Source: Ectobacillus ponti (lineage in GTDB: Bacteria; Bacillota; Bacilli; Bacillales; Bacillaceae_G). From it: DNA of 64,000 nucleotides. The notes under the pieces were generated by a model. That model saw only the letters and a list, made by a program, of their open reading frames with translations. It did not search any database and was not told the DNA's origin. Below are positions 10,401 through 18,846 of this stretch, one piece after another. Numbering within the stretch: position 1 is the stretch's first letter; every line of letters begins with the position of its first letter. The translations under genes and the position numbers were made by a program. The stretch lies in contig NZ_JANCLT010000017.1 in assembly GCF_024294785.1 (NCBI RefSeq), positions 1 to 64,000 of the forward strand, in the 5' to 3' direction.

Positions 10401-11843
10401 ATCGCCAAAGCCGGCGCTGACTTCATCAACATCAGCGGCTTTGACGGCGGCACAGGGGCCGCCCGTATCCATGCCCTGCAGCACGTGGGCCTTCCTGTTG
10501 AAATCGGCGTAAAGGCAGCGCATAACGCTTTAATTGAGGCCGGCATGCGCCAAGGCGTCGAAATTTGGGCAGATGGCGGGATGCGCAGTGCGGCAGATGC
10601 GATGAAGCTCATGCTGCTTGGCGCGAACCGCATTGGCTTTGGCACACTTTCCATGATTGCAATCGGCTGTACGACATGCCGCGGCTGCCATCTGGATACG
10701 TGCCATGTGGGCATCGCAACACAAATTGAATCCGAAGCACAAGCAAAAGAGCATGGTCTGCGCCGCTTCGTGCCGCGTGAATTGCAAAGCGCTGTACAAG
10801 GACTGATCAATCTGTTTTCCACGTTCGGCCTGGAACTGAAGCGCTTGACCGGCCAGCTTGGCTTCACAAGCCTGCAGCAAATTGTCGGCCGCTCCGATCT
10901 TCTGGAGCAAACACGCGGCCTGCAGCTGCTGGATTTGTCCAATATGCTGGAGGTGCGCGAGGCAGAAGCGCCGCTTACGGTTATTCCACAAACAGCTCAG
11001 TCGCAGGATTACGAAGTCGGATCCCGTGAGCTTGTGGCTGTCGGTGTCGACCAGCGCGTCATGGGTGCGTTGGAATCCTGCTACCGTACACGCGCGAAGC
11101 TGGCTGGCGGCACATTGCCTCCAGAGCCGGTCACGCTGAAGTATAAAAACGGCATCCCGGGCAATGGCCTCGGTGCATATAACAGCGACAACATCTTCAT
11201 TCACGTAGGCGGCGGCGCCCAGGATGGCATCGGAAAAACATCCCATGGCGGCGGCATCTATGTGATGAAGGCAAAAGGAAAAGACGGCAAGTTTTATAAC
11301 GGCTCCGTCGGCAAAGGCTTCGGCTACGGTGCGCAAAAAGGCGCGCTCTATGTCCAGGGCAATGCTGACGCCCGTGCAGGAATCCGCCTCTCCGGCGCCG
11401 ATATGATCATTGGCGGCCGTCTGCAGCGTCCGATTCCTGCCGAAGAGCACGGCAACCTCGGTGTCCATGCGAACATTAAGGGCTTTGCCTTTGAGTATAT
11501 GACAAACGGCCGCGGCCTTGTGCTCGGCGATCCGGGCCCATGGATTTGTGCCGGTATGACAGGCGGCGTCATCTACCTCCGCCATCAGCCGGAGATGGGG
11601 CTTGATGAAGCAGCCATCCGCCGCCGTATTGCAAAAGGGGCGAATGTCACTTTGCGCAAGCTGAGCCAAAAAGGCCAGGCGGATGTTACCCAGATGCTGA
11701 CAGACTATATGCGTGTATTGGCGCAAAATGGCCAGTATGAGGAAGTCAACCTTGTGTCCGCTCTGCTGGATGACACAGCGAACAACTTCCTGGAGGTTAT
11801 TCCAACCAAAGAGCAAGCAGACCCTTCCGTATCAACAGAATGA
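7410..11843 (+). CDS. Glutamate synthase large-subunit-type protein
   Basis: This 1,477-residue protein has the whole architecture of the glutamate synthase large subunit. The N-terminal glutamine amidotransferase has its nucleophile Cys25 (EHDACGI), which would be exposed after propeptide removal. It is followed by a central domain, an FMN-binding synthase domain at about 800-1170, and a C-terminal GXGXG helix domain. The 3Fe-4S cysteines are visible in TTCRGCHLDTCHVG. The start at 7410 follows GGAGGTG; a TTG at 7389 is less likely. No small subunit gene (gltD-like) is adjacent, unlike gltAB of B. subtilis, and the N-terminal region is divergent from that enzyme. It may use ferredoxin or a distant reductase. 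Members of similar length occur near hemL in the B. cereus group, from memory. Confidence 0.9.
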   Translation: MANRNANNWTPALFRDFHLTEHDACGIVSVMEKRRIPTKENIDLCIQSLVKMNHRAGFINGEGDGIGIHIDLPRALWKEKLAENGLSPDLAEHPSFAVGHFFLDKKHNPASIQEDMRAEFAGKGMQLIWETESVTNSAALGPIAQQEEPIFWQVALLLEHGTENAERFLFDLTIKLEQNDAVHVASLSQHHAVYKVMGAGDTLVAYYDDLSNPLIASTMTLGHNRYSTNTLSNFFRVQPFSVLGHNGEINTIAKLRDQGDMMGIPLTNGGSDSQDLNRTIETLLARYDFTLFEAVDLLFPPIINEIKLYKEHLQDLYTYAREAWGHFAQGPAGIISRYKDEAVFSVDALGLRPLWKVETETSFIFSSEPGVVPPNEYTAEPKSLAPGEKIGLKWNEQDELVPYEYEVYQEEVYKRFSQRVNLAGYRANLTPPAPEEIEGLAPAAKVEDRQYSAFGWDREHIQLLEQMAEKGAEPIRSLGHDAPLAALDPDRRNIADFIKESVAVVTNPAIDRDREVEHFSTRTILGKRPSLKEEHERPFVVELASPVLLEGEVGQQAAEQTGQLSYEQLIRLFANHATIYRLHAVYTEEETLAGALDRLAEEAVLAVRKGASLLLVDDAAAHQDGKLWIDPHLITAKLQQTLAKEQLRRECSVILRSGAIRSLHDLVTVYGLGADAVNPYLMFATVSDETIKPCVNLYQALNKGLEKVISTIGIHELRGYGRLFSAIGLHQEVADVLNVVNFLGSEKVAFGFEAMKQDALQRLADYSKDGIRMRKTFHIFPRVWKAIGDVAKGNGYDDYREKLNEVEAKTPISIRHLADFRFSDTPEAAEHVSIKAGEHDLPFIISSMSFGSQNEVAFRAYAEAADQLNMISLNGEGGEIKDMIGKYPRTRGQQVASGRFGVNADLLNSSNLIEIKIGQGAKPGEGGHLPGSKVTAKIAEARNATIGSDLISPSNNHDIYSIEDLAQIVTEIKTANNQAKVAVKVPVVPNIGTIAVGIAKAGADFINISGFDGGTGAARIHALQHVGLPVEIGVKAAHNALIEAGMRQGVEIWADGGMRSAADAMKLMLLGANRIGFGTLSMIAIGCTTCRGCHLDTCHVGIATQIESEAQAKEHGLRRFVPRELQSAVQGLINLFSTFGLELKRLTGQLGFTSLQQIVGRSDLLEQTRGLQLLDLSNMLEVREAEAPLTVIPQTAQSQDYEVGSRELVAVGVDQRVMGALESCYRTRAKLAGGTLPPEPVTLKYKNGIPGNGLGAYNSDNIFIHVGGGAQDGIGKTSHGGGIYVMKAKGKDGKFYNGSVGKGFGYGAQKGALYVQGNADARAGIRLSGADMIIGGRLQRPIPAEEHGNLGVHANIKGFAFEYMTNGRGLVLGDPGPWICAGMTGGVIYLRHQPEMGLDEAAIRRRIAKGANVTLRKLSQKGQADVTQMLTDYMRVLAQNGQYEEVNLVSALLDDTANNFLEVIPTKEQADPSVSTE

Positions 11844-11851
11844 TGCATGTA

Positions 11852-11890
11852 AAGAGGCTGACCGATACAATCCGGTCAGCCTCCTCTTTT
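11852..11890. terminator. Terminator after glutamate synthase
   Basis: GAGGCTGACCG pairs with CGGTCAGCCTC and is followed by CTCTTTT. It also overlaps the stop of the convergent serine hydrolase gene. Confidence 0.85.
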
Positions 11891-13037
11891 ATGTAGACTG
11901 TATCATTTTATATAGCAGGTTCGGCCACCAATCCATAATCCCCCACTTCTTGCCGAGACGAATGGCGACTGTATCCGTTGTCGGGCTGATGTAGAGCACC
12001 TGGCCCAAAGCTCCCAGAACAAAGAAATCGTTGTCTGTTTCTCCGTTTAAGTGCCCCCACCACAAATACTTATAATATGCCTTATTTTGGCGGAACCACA
12101 TTTTCCCCCACGGGTGCTTATCATAGTAACGAAAATGCTCTCGTGCTGTGGTGACATTTATGCAACTCGTGGACTCCTCCACCCAAGCACGCGGCACAAT
12201 TTGCTTTCCTTCCCACTCTCCCTTGCGCAGATACAGCATACCAAACTTCGCTAAGTCAATTGCTGTCATCACAAGTCCACTCTCTGTTTTTTCGAATGCA
12301 TGCTTTTCGCTGTCGGTAATGAAAAAGCCTGGAAATTGCATACGCAACGGCTGCCAAATTGCTTCATCCAACTGCGCAGTGATGCTTTTTCCTGCTGTCC
12401 GCTCCAGAATTAAGCCGAGCAGAAGCAAATGATAGTCATTGTAGTGGAAGAAGCCCCTCTCTTTCTCTTCCTTTACCGACAAGGCAAGCTTCCTGGCATT
12501 CGGATGCAAGTATACCTTTGCCTCATCCCTCCAGGGAACATGTCCTTCCTGAAACACCAGACCGGCATCCATTTGCAGCAGATTTCTAATTGTCAGGCTG
12601 GTGTTCACTTCCGGGAGATACCGGGACACACTGTCATTCACACTGCCAATATATCCGTGCCCGACTGCTATGCCGACCAGAGCGGACATAAACGATTTCG
12701 TAATGGAAAAGAGCTTTTGCGGCGTATGCCGGTCATGGCCGTTGAAATATTGCTCATATAATATCTTTCCGTCTCTTATAATAAGAAGGGCGGTCGTACC
12801 CGACTGCTCCATCAAGCTATGAAACTCAGAGGAACGCGGCTGTCCTTTATGCATGTATTCAATCTTGGAGAAATCAGCCGGACAAGGCGCTTTCTCAAAC
12901 AGATAGGGGCTTGGATGCGGCCGCAGGCTCTTGACGGGGAGGAACCTGTAATCATCGTAAGCAACTGAAAATTTGTGCCGAAGCATGTAGGAAAGAAAAG
13001 AGCTGAAATAGTACGGTTCTGCTGTGTTGGGATTCAT
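11889..13037 (-). CDS. Serine hydrolase of the beta-lactamase class C family
   Basis: This 382-residue protein has the penicillin-binding/class C beta-lactamase fold. The catalytic SxxK is SITK within KLFSITKSFM, and the YxN-type motif is YND in FFHYNDYHLL. A likely third-motif region, HPWGKMWF, lies further on. There is no N-terminal signal peptide, so it is probably cytosolic and acts as an esterase or amidase rather than on peptidoglycan. The start at 13037 follows GGAGGAG; the 56 extra codons upstream lack any signal. It converges on glutamate synthase. The substrate is unknown. Confidence 0.85.
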   Translation of the reverse strand: MNPNTAEPYYFSSFLSYMLRHKFSVAYDDYRFLPVKSLRPHPSPYLFEKAPCPADFSKIEYMHKGQPRSSEFHSLMEQSGTTALLIIRDGKILYEQYFNGHDRHTPQKLFSITKSFMSALVGIAVGHGYIGSVNDSVSRYLPEVNTSLTIRNLLQMDAGLVFQEGHVPWRDEAKVYLHPNARKLALSVKEEKERGFFHYNDYHLLLLGLILERTAGKSITAQLDEAIWQPLRMQFPGFFITDSEKHAFEKTESGLVMTAIDLAKFGMLYLRKGEWEGKQIVPRAWVEESTSCINVTTAREHFRYYDKHPWGKMWFRQNKAYYKYLWWGHLNGETDNDFFVLGALGQVLYISPTTDTVAIRLGKKWGIMDWWPNLLYKMIQST

Positions 13038-13236
13038 GATTTCTCCTCCAATTATGTCTAACCCTCCTATTATTCTCCGCTCTTGCGTATTTTCCTTTCT
13101 GCTTTCTGCATAAGAAACCGCTTCAGCTTTCTTTACAATCATTCTACTAAAATCTCCTTGCCTTCCCTGTAGGATACATGTATAGTAACATAATGTTTCT
13201 AGCAATCTTTTGGAAAGAAAGGACTACGAAATTTTT

Positions 13237-14325
13237 ATGAAACTCGGTGCTCGGATTCTGAAAACGGGTATTGCCATTACTCTTGCTTTGTATGCAGGTA
13301 TCCTGTTAGGGCTGCCTTCCCCGGTATTTGCCGGCATTTCTGCTGTATTTGCTGTACAGCCTTCAGTGTACCGCTCTTACCTGACTGCCTTGGAGCAGCT
13401 GCAGGCCAACGTGATCGGCGCAATCTTTGCCATCGGCTTTTTGCTTGCCTTTGGGAACAATCCATTTATTATCGGCTTAACGGCGGTGCTGGTGATTGCC
13501 CTTGCGCTGAAATTTAGGCTGGAGAATACCATCCCGATTGCGCTCGTAACAGTCATTGCCATTATGGATTACACCGGCACAGGCTTTTTCGGCTTCGCCT
13601 TCTCCCGGTTCATTACCATTATGCTTGGGATTCTTGCCGCGTCGCTGGTGAATATGGTCTTTATGCCGCCGCGCTATGAAACAAAGCTGTATCATCGTTT
13701 GGAGGCGAATACAGAGGAAATTGTAAAATGGATCCGCCTCAATATCCGGCAGGCATCTGATTTTATTACGCTTAAGACCGACATTGACCGTATGAAGGAA
13801 AAAATGATCAAGCTGAATCATCTATACCTGCTGTATCATGAGGAACGCAGCTATACAAAGAAAGCCCGTTATGTGAAAAACCGTAAGCTCGTGCTGTTCC
13901 GGCAGATGCTGACCACCACAAACCGTGCGCTGGATACATTGAAGCTGCTGCACCGTTTGGAGAATGAACTCCACCAAATGCCGCAGGACTTTCAGGAGTT
14001 GATTCGCGCAGAGCTTGACTGTCTGGTCAACTATCATGAGCAGGTCATTCTGAAGTTCATCGGTAAAACAAAGCAGCAGGCTGCACCGGATATGTGGAAT
14101 GAGGTTTGCGCTTCTAAGGATCAGCTCATTCATGTATTTGGACGTTATCAACACTCGGAGCAAGAGGATGACTATAAAACCTGGCTGCACCTTTTCCCTT
14201 TAATTGCGGCAATTATTGAATATAACCAACAGCTTGAGCATTTGGACCGCTTGATCGGAAGCTTTTACACCTATCATAATCCCGAAGATGAACTGAACAT
14301 CCAGGAAAAACGGGAGGACGAATAA
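13237..14325 (+). CDS. Aromatic acid exporter family membrane protein (ygaE position)
   Basis: This 362-residue protein has an N-terminal half with about four to five transmembrane segments (residues 10-150). The C-terminal half is cytosolic, charged and predicted helical. This fits the bacterial aromatic acid exporter/FUSC-like family (formerly DUF939). The ATG at 13237 follows AAAGGA at a rather long 13 bp; the earlier TTG frame from 13210 has no better site. It sits where B. subtilis has ygaE, divergent from the serine hydrolase. Substrate and direction of transport are inferred from the family name only. Confidence 0.75.
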   Translation: MKLGARILKTGIAITLALYAGILLGLPSPVFAGISAVFAVQPSVYRSYLTALEQLQANVIGAIFAIGFLLAFGNNPFIIGLTAVLVIALALKFRLENTIPIALVTVIAIMDYTGTGFFGFAFSRFITIMLGILAASLVNMVFMPPRYETKLYHRLEANTEEIVKWIRLNIRQASDFITLKTDIDRMKEKMIKLNHLYLLYHEERSYTKKARYVKNRKLVLFRQMLTTTNRALDTLKLLHRLENELHQMPQDFQELIRAELDCLVNYHEQVILKFIGKTKQQAAPDMWNEVCASKDQLIHVFGRYQHSEQEDDYKTWLHLFPLIAAIIEYNQQLEHLDRLIGSFYTYHNPEDELNIQEKREDE

Positions 14326-14326
14326 A

Positions 14327-14363
14327 CAAAGAGGGAGTTGACCAAAGTCAGCTCCCTCTTTTC
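14327..14363. terminator. Bidirectional terminator
   Basis: AGAGGGAG and CTCCCTCT arms with an inner TGAC/GTCA pairing are followed by TTTT. The convergent SRPBCC gene ends next to it. Confidence 0.8.
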
Positions 14364-14789
14364 TCATCCTTCTATAGCTTTGCGAAGCTTTTCATTTACA
14401 ATCGCAGTCCAGCCATAATCCATCCGCTCACGCACAATGGCGCTTTTCTCATTTGCTTTTGGCAACAGGACATCTGCCTGCTTCCAGCCGCCATGAACCA
14501 AGGTGAACTCCGTTTTGTCTCCCAAATCCTTCAGGATAAAAGAAACCACCCAGCCGTCTGTATCCCAGGCAAAGGAGAGCTGATGAGGCGCTTCCACCTT
14601 CAGCACCTTGCATGGCGAAGGGCCAAACGGCGACTGCAGGTGGAACTCATATCCTTCCTCCAGCTTCAAATCGCTTGGCATAAACCATTGCGCAATTCCC
14701 TCGGATGTCGCCACTTTCTCCCAGACCTGCTGAATAGGTGCTTCTAATACAATTGTTTTCTGAATGTCCTGTACTGCCTGGTTCTCCAT
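14364..14789 (-). CDS. SRPBCC (AHSA1-like) domain protein
   Basis: This 141-residue single-domain protein has the START/Bet v1-like hydrophobic pocket fold. It begins [20 protein letters not shown] and contains the FTLVHGGW segment typical of activator-of-Hsp90-homologue (YndB-type) proteins. It is predicted to be cytosolic and may bind a small hydrophobic ligand; no catalytic residues can be assigned. It lies between the exporter and the iron-uptake operon with its own start at 14789. Confidence 0.8.
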   Translation of the reverse strand: MENQAVQDIQKTIVLEAPIQQVWEKVATSEGIAQWFMPSDLKLEEGYEFHLQSPFGPSPCKVLKVEAPHQLSFAWDTDGWVVSFILKDLGDKTEFTLVHGGWKQADVLLPKANEKSAIVRERMDYGWTAIVNEKLRKAIEG

Positions 14790-14865
14790 ATACTCGACCT
14801 CTTTGCTTCATTTTCCCTTCATACTATAGCAGGAAGCCAAAGCACGTCAATGGACGGGTGGGCTT

Positions 14866-15882
14866 CTAGACTGTTTTATTTTTCAGCAGGAGGTATAAGA
14901 AGTAAGGCGCCCCGATCAGAGACACGATAATTCCGGCAGGCAGCCCTTCCGCTGTCCCTATATTGCGGCCGATTGTATCCGCCAGCAGCAGCAGCCAGCC
15001 GCCCATGAGAATGGCCAGCGGCACAAACAACTGATGTCTCGGCCCGACAAATGCTCTTGCCATATGAGGTGCCATCAGGCCAATGAAGGCCACTCCGCCA
15101 GTTACGGAGACAGCAGCAGCCGCCAGTGCCACAGCGGTTGTCAAAAGTACGACCCGCTCCCGCTCCAGGGACATCCCCAAGCCAATGGCGGCCGGCTCGC
15201 TCAAGCCGAGTATATTCAGCCGATTTGCCTTATATAAAGTAAAAGGAATGAGAATCACCAGCCACGGCAGGATGGCCCAAATGAACGGCCAGTCCGCCCC
15301 CCATAGACTGCCGGCCAGCCATTTGGCGATAAAGTCCGCCTTGGTGCGGTCGGCAGAAGACGTCAGAACAATCATGACGCCTGACAGTGACAAGGAAAAG
15401 CCCACGCCAATCAAAACAAGACGGATCTGCTGCAGACCGCTCCGCCGGCTGTACGACAGCAAATAAATACAGAGAGCCGTCAGAAATGCCCCAAAGAACG
15501 CAACAAGCGGCAGCAGGTATACAAATGAGCCTACTTCGATAGGAGCAAACAAAAAGAAAACAGCTACAGCCGCACCGGCTCCGGAGTTAATGCCAATCAT
15601 GCCGGGTTCCGCCAAATCGTTCCGGGTAATCCCCTGCAGAATAGCACCTGATAAGGCTAATGCCATTCCAGCCAGCAGGGTGATGATAATGCGGGGCAGG
15701 CGGATGGAAAAGAGAATAAATTCTTCTTTCAGGCTTCCCTGTCCAAGCAAGGTTGGAACCAACCGGTCATAGGACAAGGATGCCTGCCCCAAGCCCAGTG
15801 CTGTGACAATTGTCAGAACAATCATAAGAGAGAACAGACAGATGAGAATGCGCTGTTTTCGGAGTAACGCTGATTGAATCAT
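14866..15882 (-). CDS. Iron-siderophore ABC permease (FecCD family), second
   Basis: This 338-residue BtuC/FecCD-type permease has about ten transmembrane helices. Conserved glycine-rich segments are visible, for example GAILQGITRNDLAEPGMIGINSGAGAA and GGVAFIGLMAPHMAR, the latter contacting the ATPase. It is the last gene of a four-gene unit and overlaps the preceding permease by four bases (ATGA), indicating coupled translation. With its partner it forms the heterodimeric channel for ferric hydroxamate import. Confidence 0.93.
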   Translation of the reverse strand: MIQSALLRKQRILICLFSLMIVLTIVTALGLGQASLSYDRLVPTLLGQGSLKEEFILFSIRLPRIIITLLAGMALALSGAILQGITRNDLAEPGMIGINSGAGAAVAVFFLFAPIEVGSFVYLLPLVAFFGAFLTALCIYLLSYSRRSGLQQIRLVLIGVGFSLSLSGVMIVLTSSADRTKADFIAKWLAGSLWGADWPFIWAILPWLVILIPFTLYKANRLNILGLSEPAAIGLGMSLERERVVLLTTAVALAAAAVSVTGGVAFIGLMAPHMARAFVGPRHQLFVPLAILMGGWLLLLADTIGRNIGTAEGLPAGIIVSLIGAPYFLYLLLKNKTV

Positions 15883-16874
15883 AGACCTCGCCCTCCTCTA
15901 TGCACAATAAAAAGAAAGAATGGCAGACCGAGTACTGCCACGATTGCCGCAACCGGCGTTTCGTACGGGGCATGAATCGTACGGCCGATTGTGTCGGCCA
16001 GCAGCAGGAAGCTGGCCCCCGCGACCGCGGCAAACGGTACAATATAACGATAATCTGTTCCGACAATCGAGCGGACGATATGTGGAACCAGCAAGCCGAT
16101 AAAAGCCATGTTGCCGACAAGCGCCACGGAAGCACCGGCCAGCAGGATGACAACGATGAACAGGACACCTTTTACAAATGCGGTTTTCTGCCCGAGTGCG
16201 ACCGCCACCTCTTCGCTCAAGCTTAGAATGGTAAGCTGGCGCGAAAGGACAAGAGCAAGCACAAAGCCAACCATAATAAAAGGTGCGATAGCCTGCAGCT
16301 GCCCCCAGGTCGTGCCAATCATTCCGCCGGCTGTCCACATGGACACGTCCTTGGACACTTTAAAATACAGACCGATTCCCTCCGCAATTGCATATAAAAA
16401 CACGGAAATTGCTGTTCCCGCCAGCACGACCCGAAGCGGAGAAAAGCTGCTCCTCCCCGCAGCACTGATACCAAAAACGAAGAGAGCTCCAACAGCTGCT
16501 CCAATAAAGCAAGCAACCATAATCATAAAGTAATTGGCTGATGGAATGCAGGCAATGGTGACAGCCAAAGCCGCATTGGCGCCCGCTGTCAATCCGAGCA
16601 GCCCCGGGTCGGCCAGGGGATTCCTGGTCATTCCCTGCATAATTGCCCCGGATACAGCCAAGGCAGCCCCAACCAGGATGGCGGCAATCTCCCGCGGCAG
16701 CCGAATTTCCCGGATAATGTTCAACTGCTCTCCAACTGCATGGGAAGTGAGGGCACGCCACACATCCCGCACAGCAATATCAGCCGCCCCGAAAATCATG
16801 GAGACAAGGAACATGCCGGCAAATACAATAAGACCGGCGATGAATTTGTAAATAAAGGAGTTAGAGGAGTTCAT
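15879..16874 (-). CDS. Iron-siderophore ABC permease (FecCD family), first
   Basis: This 331-residue FecCD-type permease is a paralogue of the following gene, with the same family segments (GAIMQGMTRNPLADPGLLGL and GNMAFIGLLVPHIVR). About ten transmembrane helices are evident. A large perfect hairpin separates it from the lipoprotein gene upstream, while it overlaps the next permease. This fits unequal expression of binding protein and channel. Confidence 0.93.
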   Translation of the reverse strand: MNSSNSFIYKFIAGLIVFAGMFLVSMIFGAADIAVRDVWRALTSHAVGEQLNIIREIRLPREIAAILVGAALAVSGAIMQGMTRNPLADPGLLGLTAGANAALAVTIACIPSANYFMIMVACFIGAAVGALFVFGISAAGRSSFSPLRVVLAGTAISVFLYAIAEGIGLYFKVSKDVSMWTAGGMIGTTWGQLQAIAPFIMVGFVLALVLSRQLTILSLSEEVAVALGQKTAFVKGVLFIVVILLAGASVALVGNMAFIGLLVPHIVRSIVGTDYRYIVPFAAVAGASFLLLADTIGRTIHAPYETPVAAIVAVLGLPFFLFIVHRGGRGL

Positions 16875-16906
16875 TTGTTCAATCAGCTCTCATCTTTATA
16901 GAATAG

Positions 16907-16943
16907 GAGAAAAGGAATTCCGGCTGCCGGAATTCCTTTTCTC
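16907..16943. repeat. Perfect 18-bp inverted repeat between lipoprotein and permease genes
   Basis: An 18-bp arm (16907-16924) and its exact complement (16926-16943) flank a single central base. In the minus-strand message this is a very stable hairpin without a U tract, four bases beyond the binding-protein stop codon. It is more likely a 3'-end stabiliser or attenuator than a full terminator. Confidence 0.85.
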
Positions 16944-16946
16944 ACT

Positions 16947-17867
16947 TTACTTGCCCAAGAAAGATTCTTCAAAGAACTTCAGCTGTGCTTCCAGCGTAAT
17001 TGGGTCGCTGAAGGAAGCGCCGTTGCCATCCATTTCAAACACACGGTTATTTTTCACAGCAGGAATGTTCTTGTAAGCTTCTGTCTGCTGGAAGGAGCTG
17101 TCCGCTGTAGAATACTTGCTCAAAATGACATAGTCTCCGGCATATTGTGGCAGCACTTCTGCAGAAATTGCAAAGTAACCCGGTTTCAGTGCGTCTGCCT
17201 TCACCTTTTCAGGCATGTTCAAGCCCATTGCCTGATATAGAATTTCTGTACCGCGCGCCCAGTTATTGCCGAATACATACAGTTGTTTGTCAAAGTTTTC
17301 AATGACAGAAACGGTAGCCTTGTCACCGATTTTTGCTTTAATCTTTTCACCCGATGCTTCCGCGCGCTTCTTAAAATCTTCTACCCACGCAGTCGCTTCT
17401 TTTTCCTTGTTCAACAGCTTGCCGATTTCAATATGCTGATTCAGGTAATCCTGCTTGCCCCATGTGAATGTGACCACTGGTGCAATTTTCTTTAGCTTAT
17501 CGACGTTTTTCATGTTGGACAGCCCGATGATAAGGTCAGGGTTCAGCTCCATAATTTTCTCCAGGTTCTCGTCGGACACCTCTGCGGCATTCTTCAGACC
17601 TTCTGCAAAGCGCGGGCTTGTTTTCGCCCATTTATCCGCGCCCACGATGTTGACTCCCAAATCCAGGACATTTCCTGCAAATCCAGCCAGCATGACAACC
17701 CGCTTCGGATCAGCAGGAACCTCTACCGGTCCGTTCTCGGACTGATATGTAATGGTTCCCGACTTCTTTTCCTTCGCACTCGCAGTTTCCTCTGTTTTTG
17801 TTGTTTGCTTGCCGCAGGCACTAACGAGCAGCACCAGCAACAGAATGAACGGAAGTATTTTTTTCAT
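16947..17867 (-). CDS. Iron-hydroxamate siderophore-binding lipoprotein (FhuD-like)
   Basis: This 306-residue lipoprotein has a signal peptide and lipobox LLVSACG, with Cys18 as the lipidated residue. It is anchored outside the membrane and delivers ferri-siderophore to the permeases. Its C-terminal pattern (VFEMDGNGASFSDPITLEAQ) and length resemble B. subtilis FhuD/YxeB hydroxamate-binding proteins more than FeuA. The start at 17867 follows GGGAGAGG and lies inside the 3' end of the ATPase gene, overlapping by 47 bp. The exact siderophore is not shown by the sequence. Confidence 0.9.
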   Translation of the reverse strand: MKKILPFILLLVLLVSACGKQTTKTEETASAKEKKSGTITYQSENGPVEVPADPKRVVMLAGFAGNVLDLGVNIVGADKWAKTSPRFAEGLKNAAEVSDENLEKIMELNPDLIIGLSNMKNVDKLKKIAPVVTFTWGKQDYLNQHIEIGKLLNKEKEATAWVEDFKKRAEASGEKIKAKIGDKATVSVIENFDKQLYVFGNNWARGTEILYQAMGLNMPEKVKADALKPGYFAISAEVLPQYAGDYVILSKYSTADSSFQQTEAYKNIPAVKNNRVFEMDGNGASFSDPITLEAQLKFFEESFLGK

Positions 17868-18663
17868 ACTTTTCCTCTCCCTTTAGTAGGTTATAAGTCA
17901 AACACATAGGCTTATTGGTCAGCGGGTCCCGGCCAATTTCCGCCTGTATGTGAAATACCTTTCTCAGTGTTTCTGCCATCATCACTTCTTCAGGTGGCCC
18001 AGCCTTCACCACCCGGCCATCCTTCATCGCAATCAAGTAATCTGCAAAGCGGGCAGCCTGGTTCAAATCATGCAGCACCATAACAATCGTTCTTCCCTGC
18101 TCCGTGTTCAGCCGCTGCAGCAGCTCCAGCACCTCCAGCTGATGGGCCATATCCAGATAGGTGGTTGGTTCGTCCAGCAGAATAATATCGGTTTCCTGCG
18201 CAAGCGCCATGGCAATCCAGACACGCTGCCGCTGTCCGCCGGATAATGCATCAATAGGACGATACTTGAAATCTGCTGTTCCAGTTACCTCTAATGCCCA
18301 ATCCACAATGTCATAATCACGCTTGGTCAATCTGCCAAAGCCTTTCTGATAAGGAAAACGGCCGTAGGATACGAGCTCTCCCACAGTCAGACCACCGGCG
18401 CTTTCCGGTGTCTGAGGCAGAATCGCCAGCTTCTTGGCCAATTGCTTGGTGGGCTCCTGCAAAATATTCTTCCCGTCTAAAATGACTGTGCCGGACTGGG
18501 GCTGGATGATTCGCGCGATGGCCTTCAACAGCGTTGATTTCCCGCAGCCATTTGCTCCAATAATCGTTGTAATCTTCCGGTCTGGAACCTGCACATTCAG
18601 GTTTTCCACTATGGTACGTTCTCCATAGCCGATGTTCAAATCACTCGTATGTAGACGAACCAT
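17821..18663 (-). CDS. Iron-siderophore ABC transporter ATPase (FhuC-like)
   Basis: This 280-residue ATPase is the first gene of the uptake operon. Motifs are Walker A GANGCGKSTLL, signature [15 protein letters not shown], Walker B ILLDEPTTYLD and switch VLHD. The segment DEPTTYLDMAHQLEVLELL is characteristic of FecE/FhuC-type importers. The ATG at 18663 follows AGGAGGTGG at good spacing; a GTG three codons earlier is possible. A perfect Fur box lies 35-50 bp upstream, so the operon should be induced by iron limitation. Confidence 0.93.
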   Translation of the reverse strand: MVRLHTSDLNIGYGERTIVENLNVQVPDRKITTIIGANGCGKSTLLKAIARIIQPQSGTVILDGKNILQEPTKQLAKKLAILPQTPESAGGLTVGELVSYGRFPYQKGFGRLTKRDYDIVDWALEVTGTADFKYRPIDALSGGQRQRVWIAMALAQETDIILLDEPTTYLDMAHQLEVLELLQRLNTEQGRTIVMVLHDLNQAARFADYLIAMKDGRVVKAGPPEEVMMAETLRKVFHIQAEIGRDPLTNKPMCLTYNLLKGEEKYEKNTSVHSVAGAAR

Positions 18664-18696
18664 CGTCTCCACCTCCTGTCAGTAAGATGGTTTATT

Positions 18697-18711
18697 TGAT
18701 AATGATTATCA
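18697..18711. promoter_or_regulatory. Fur box in front of the siderophore uptake operon
   Basis: TGATAATGATTATCA is a perfect 7-1-7 inverted repeat of the Bacillus Fur consensus. It lies just upstream of the ATPase start. Confidence 0.92.
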
Positions 18712-18802
18712 GTTTCATAACGTAAATCTATAATACTTTATCATTCCTGTCAATTGCTTTTTTGTCATATTGCCAGAAGAAACCGGACACATTATAATCA
18801 AA

Positions 18803-18817
18803 TGATAATGATAATCA
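18803..18817. promoter_or_regulatory. Fur box in front of the YcgT-like reductase
   Basis: TGATAATGATAATCA matches the 15-bp Fur 7-1-7 consensus at 14 positions and lies 30 bp upstream of the reductase start. The intergenic region thus carries one Fur site per divergent transcript. Confidence 0.9.
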
Positions 18818-18846
18818 ATTACGATTAACGTAAGGGAGTGGCTGAT

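Noticed and set aside
10530-11816. A 428-codon antisense frame inside glutamate synthase
   Set aside because: It is the shadow of a strongly conserved coding sequence and has no start signal; the same holds for long antisense frames at 20720-21811 and 34486-35436.
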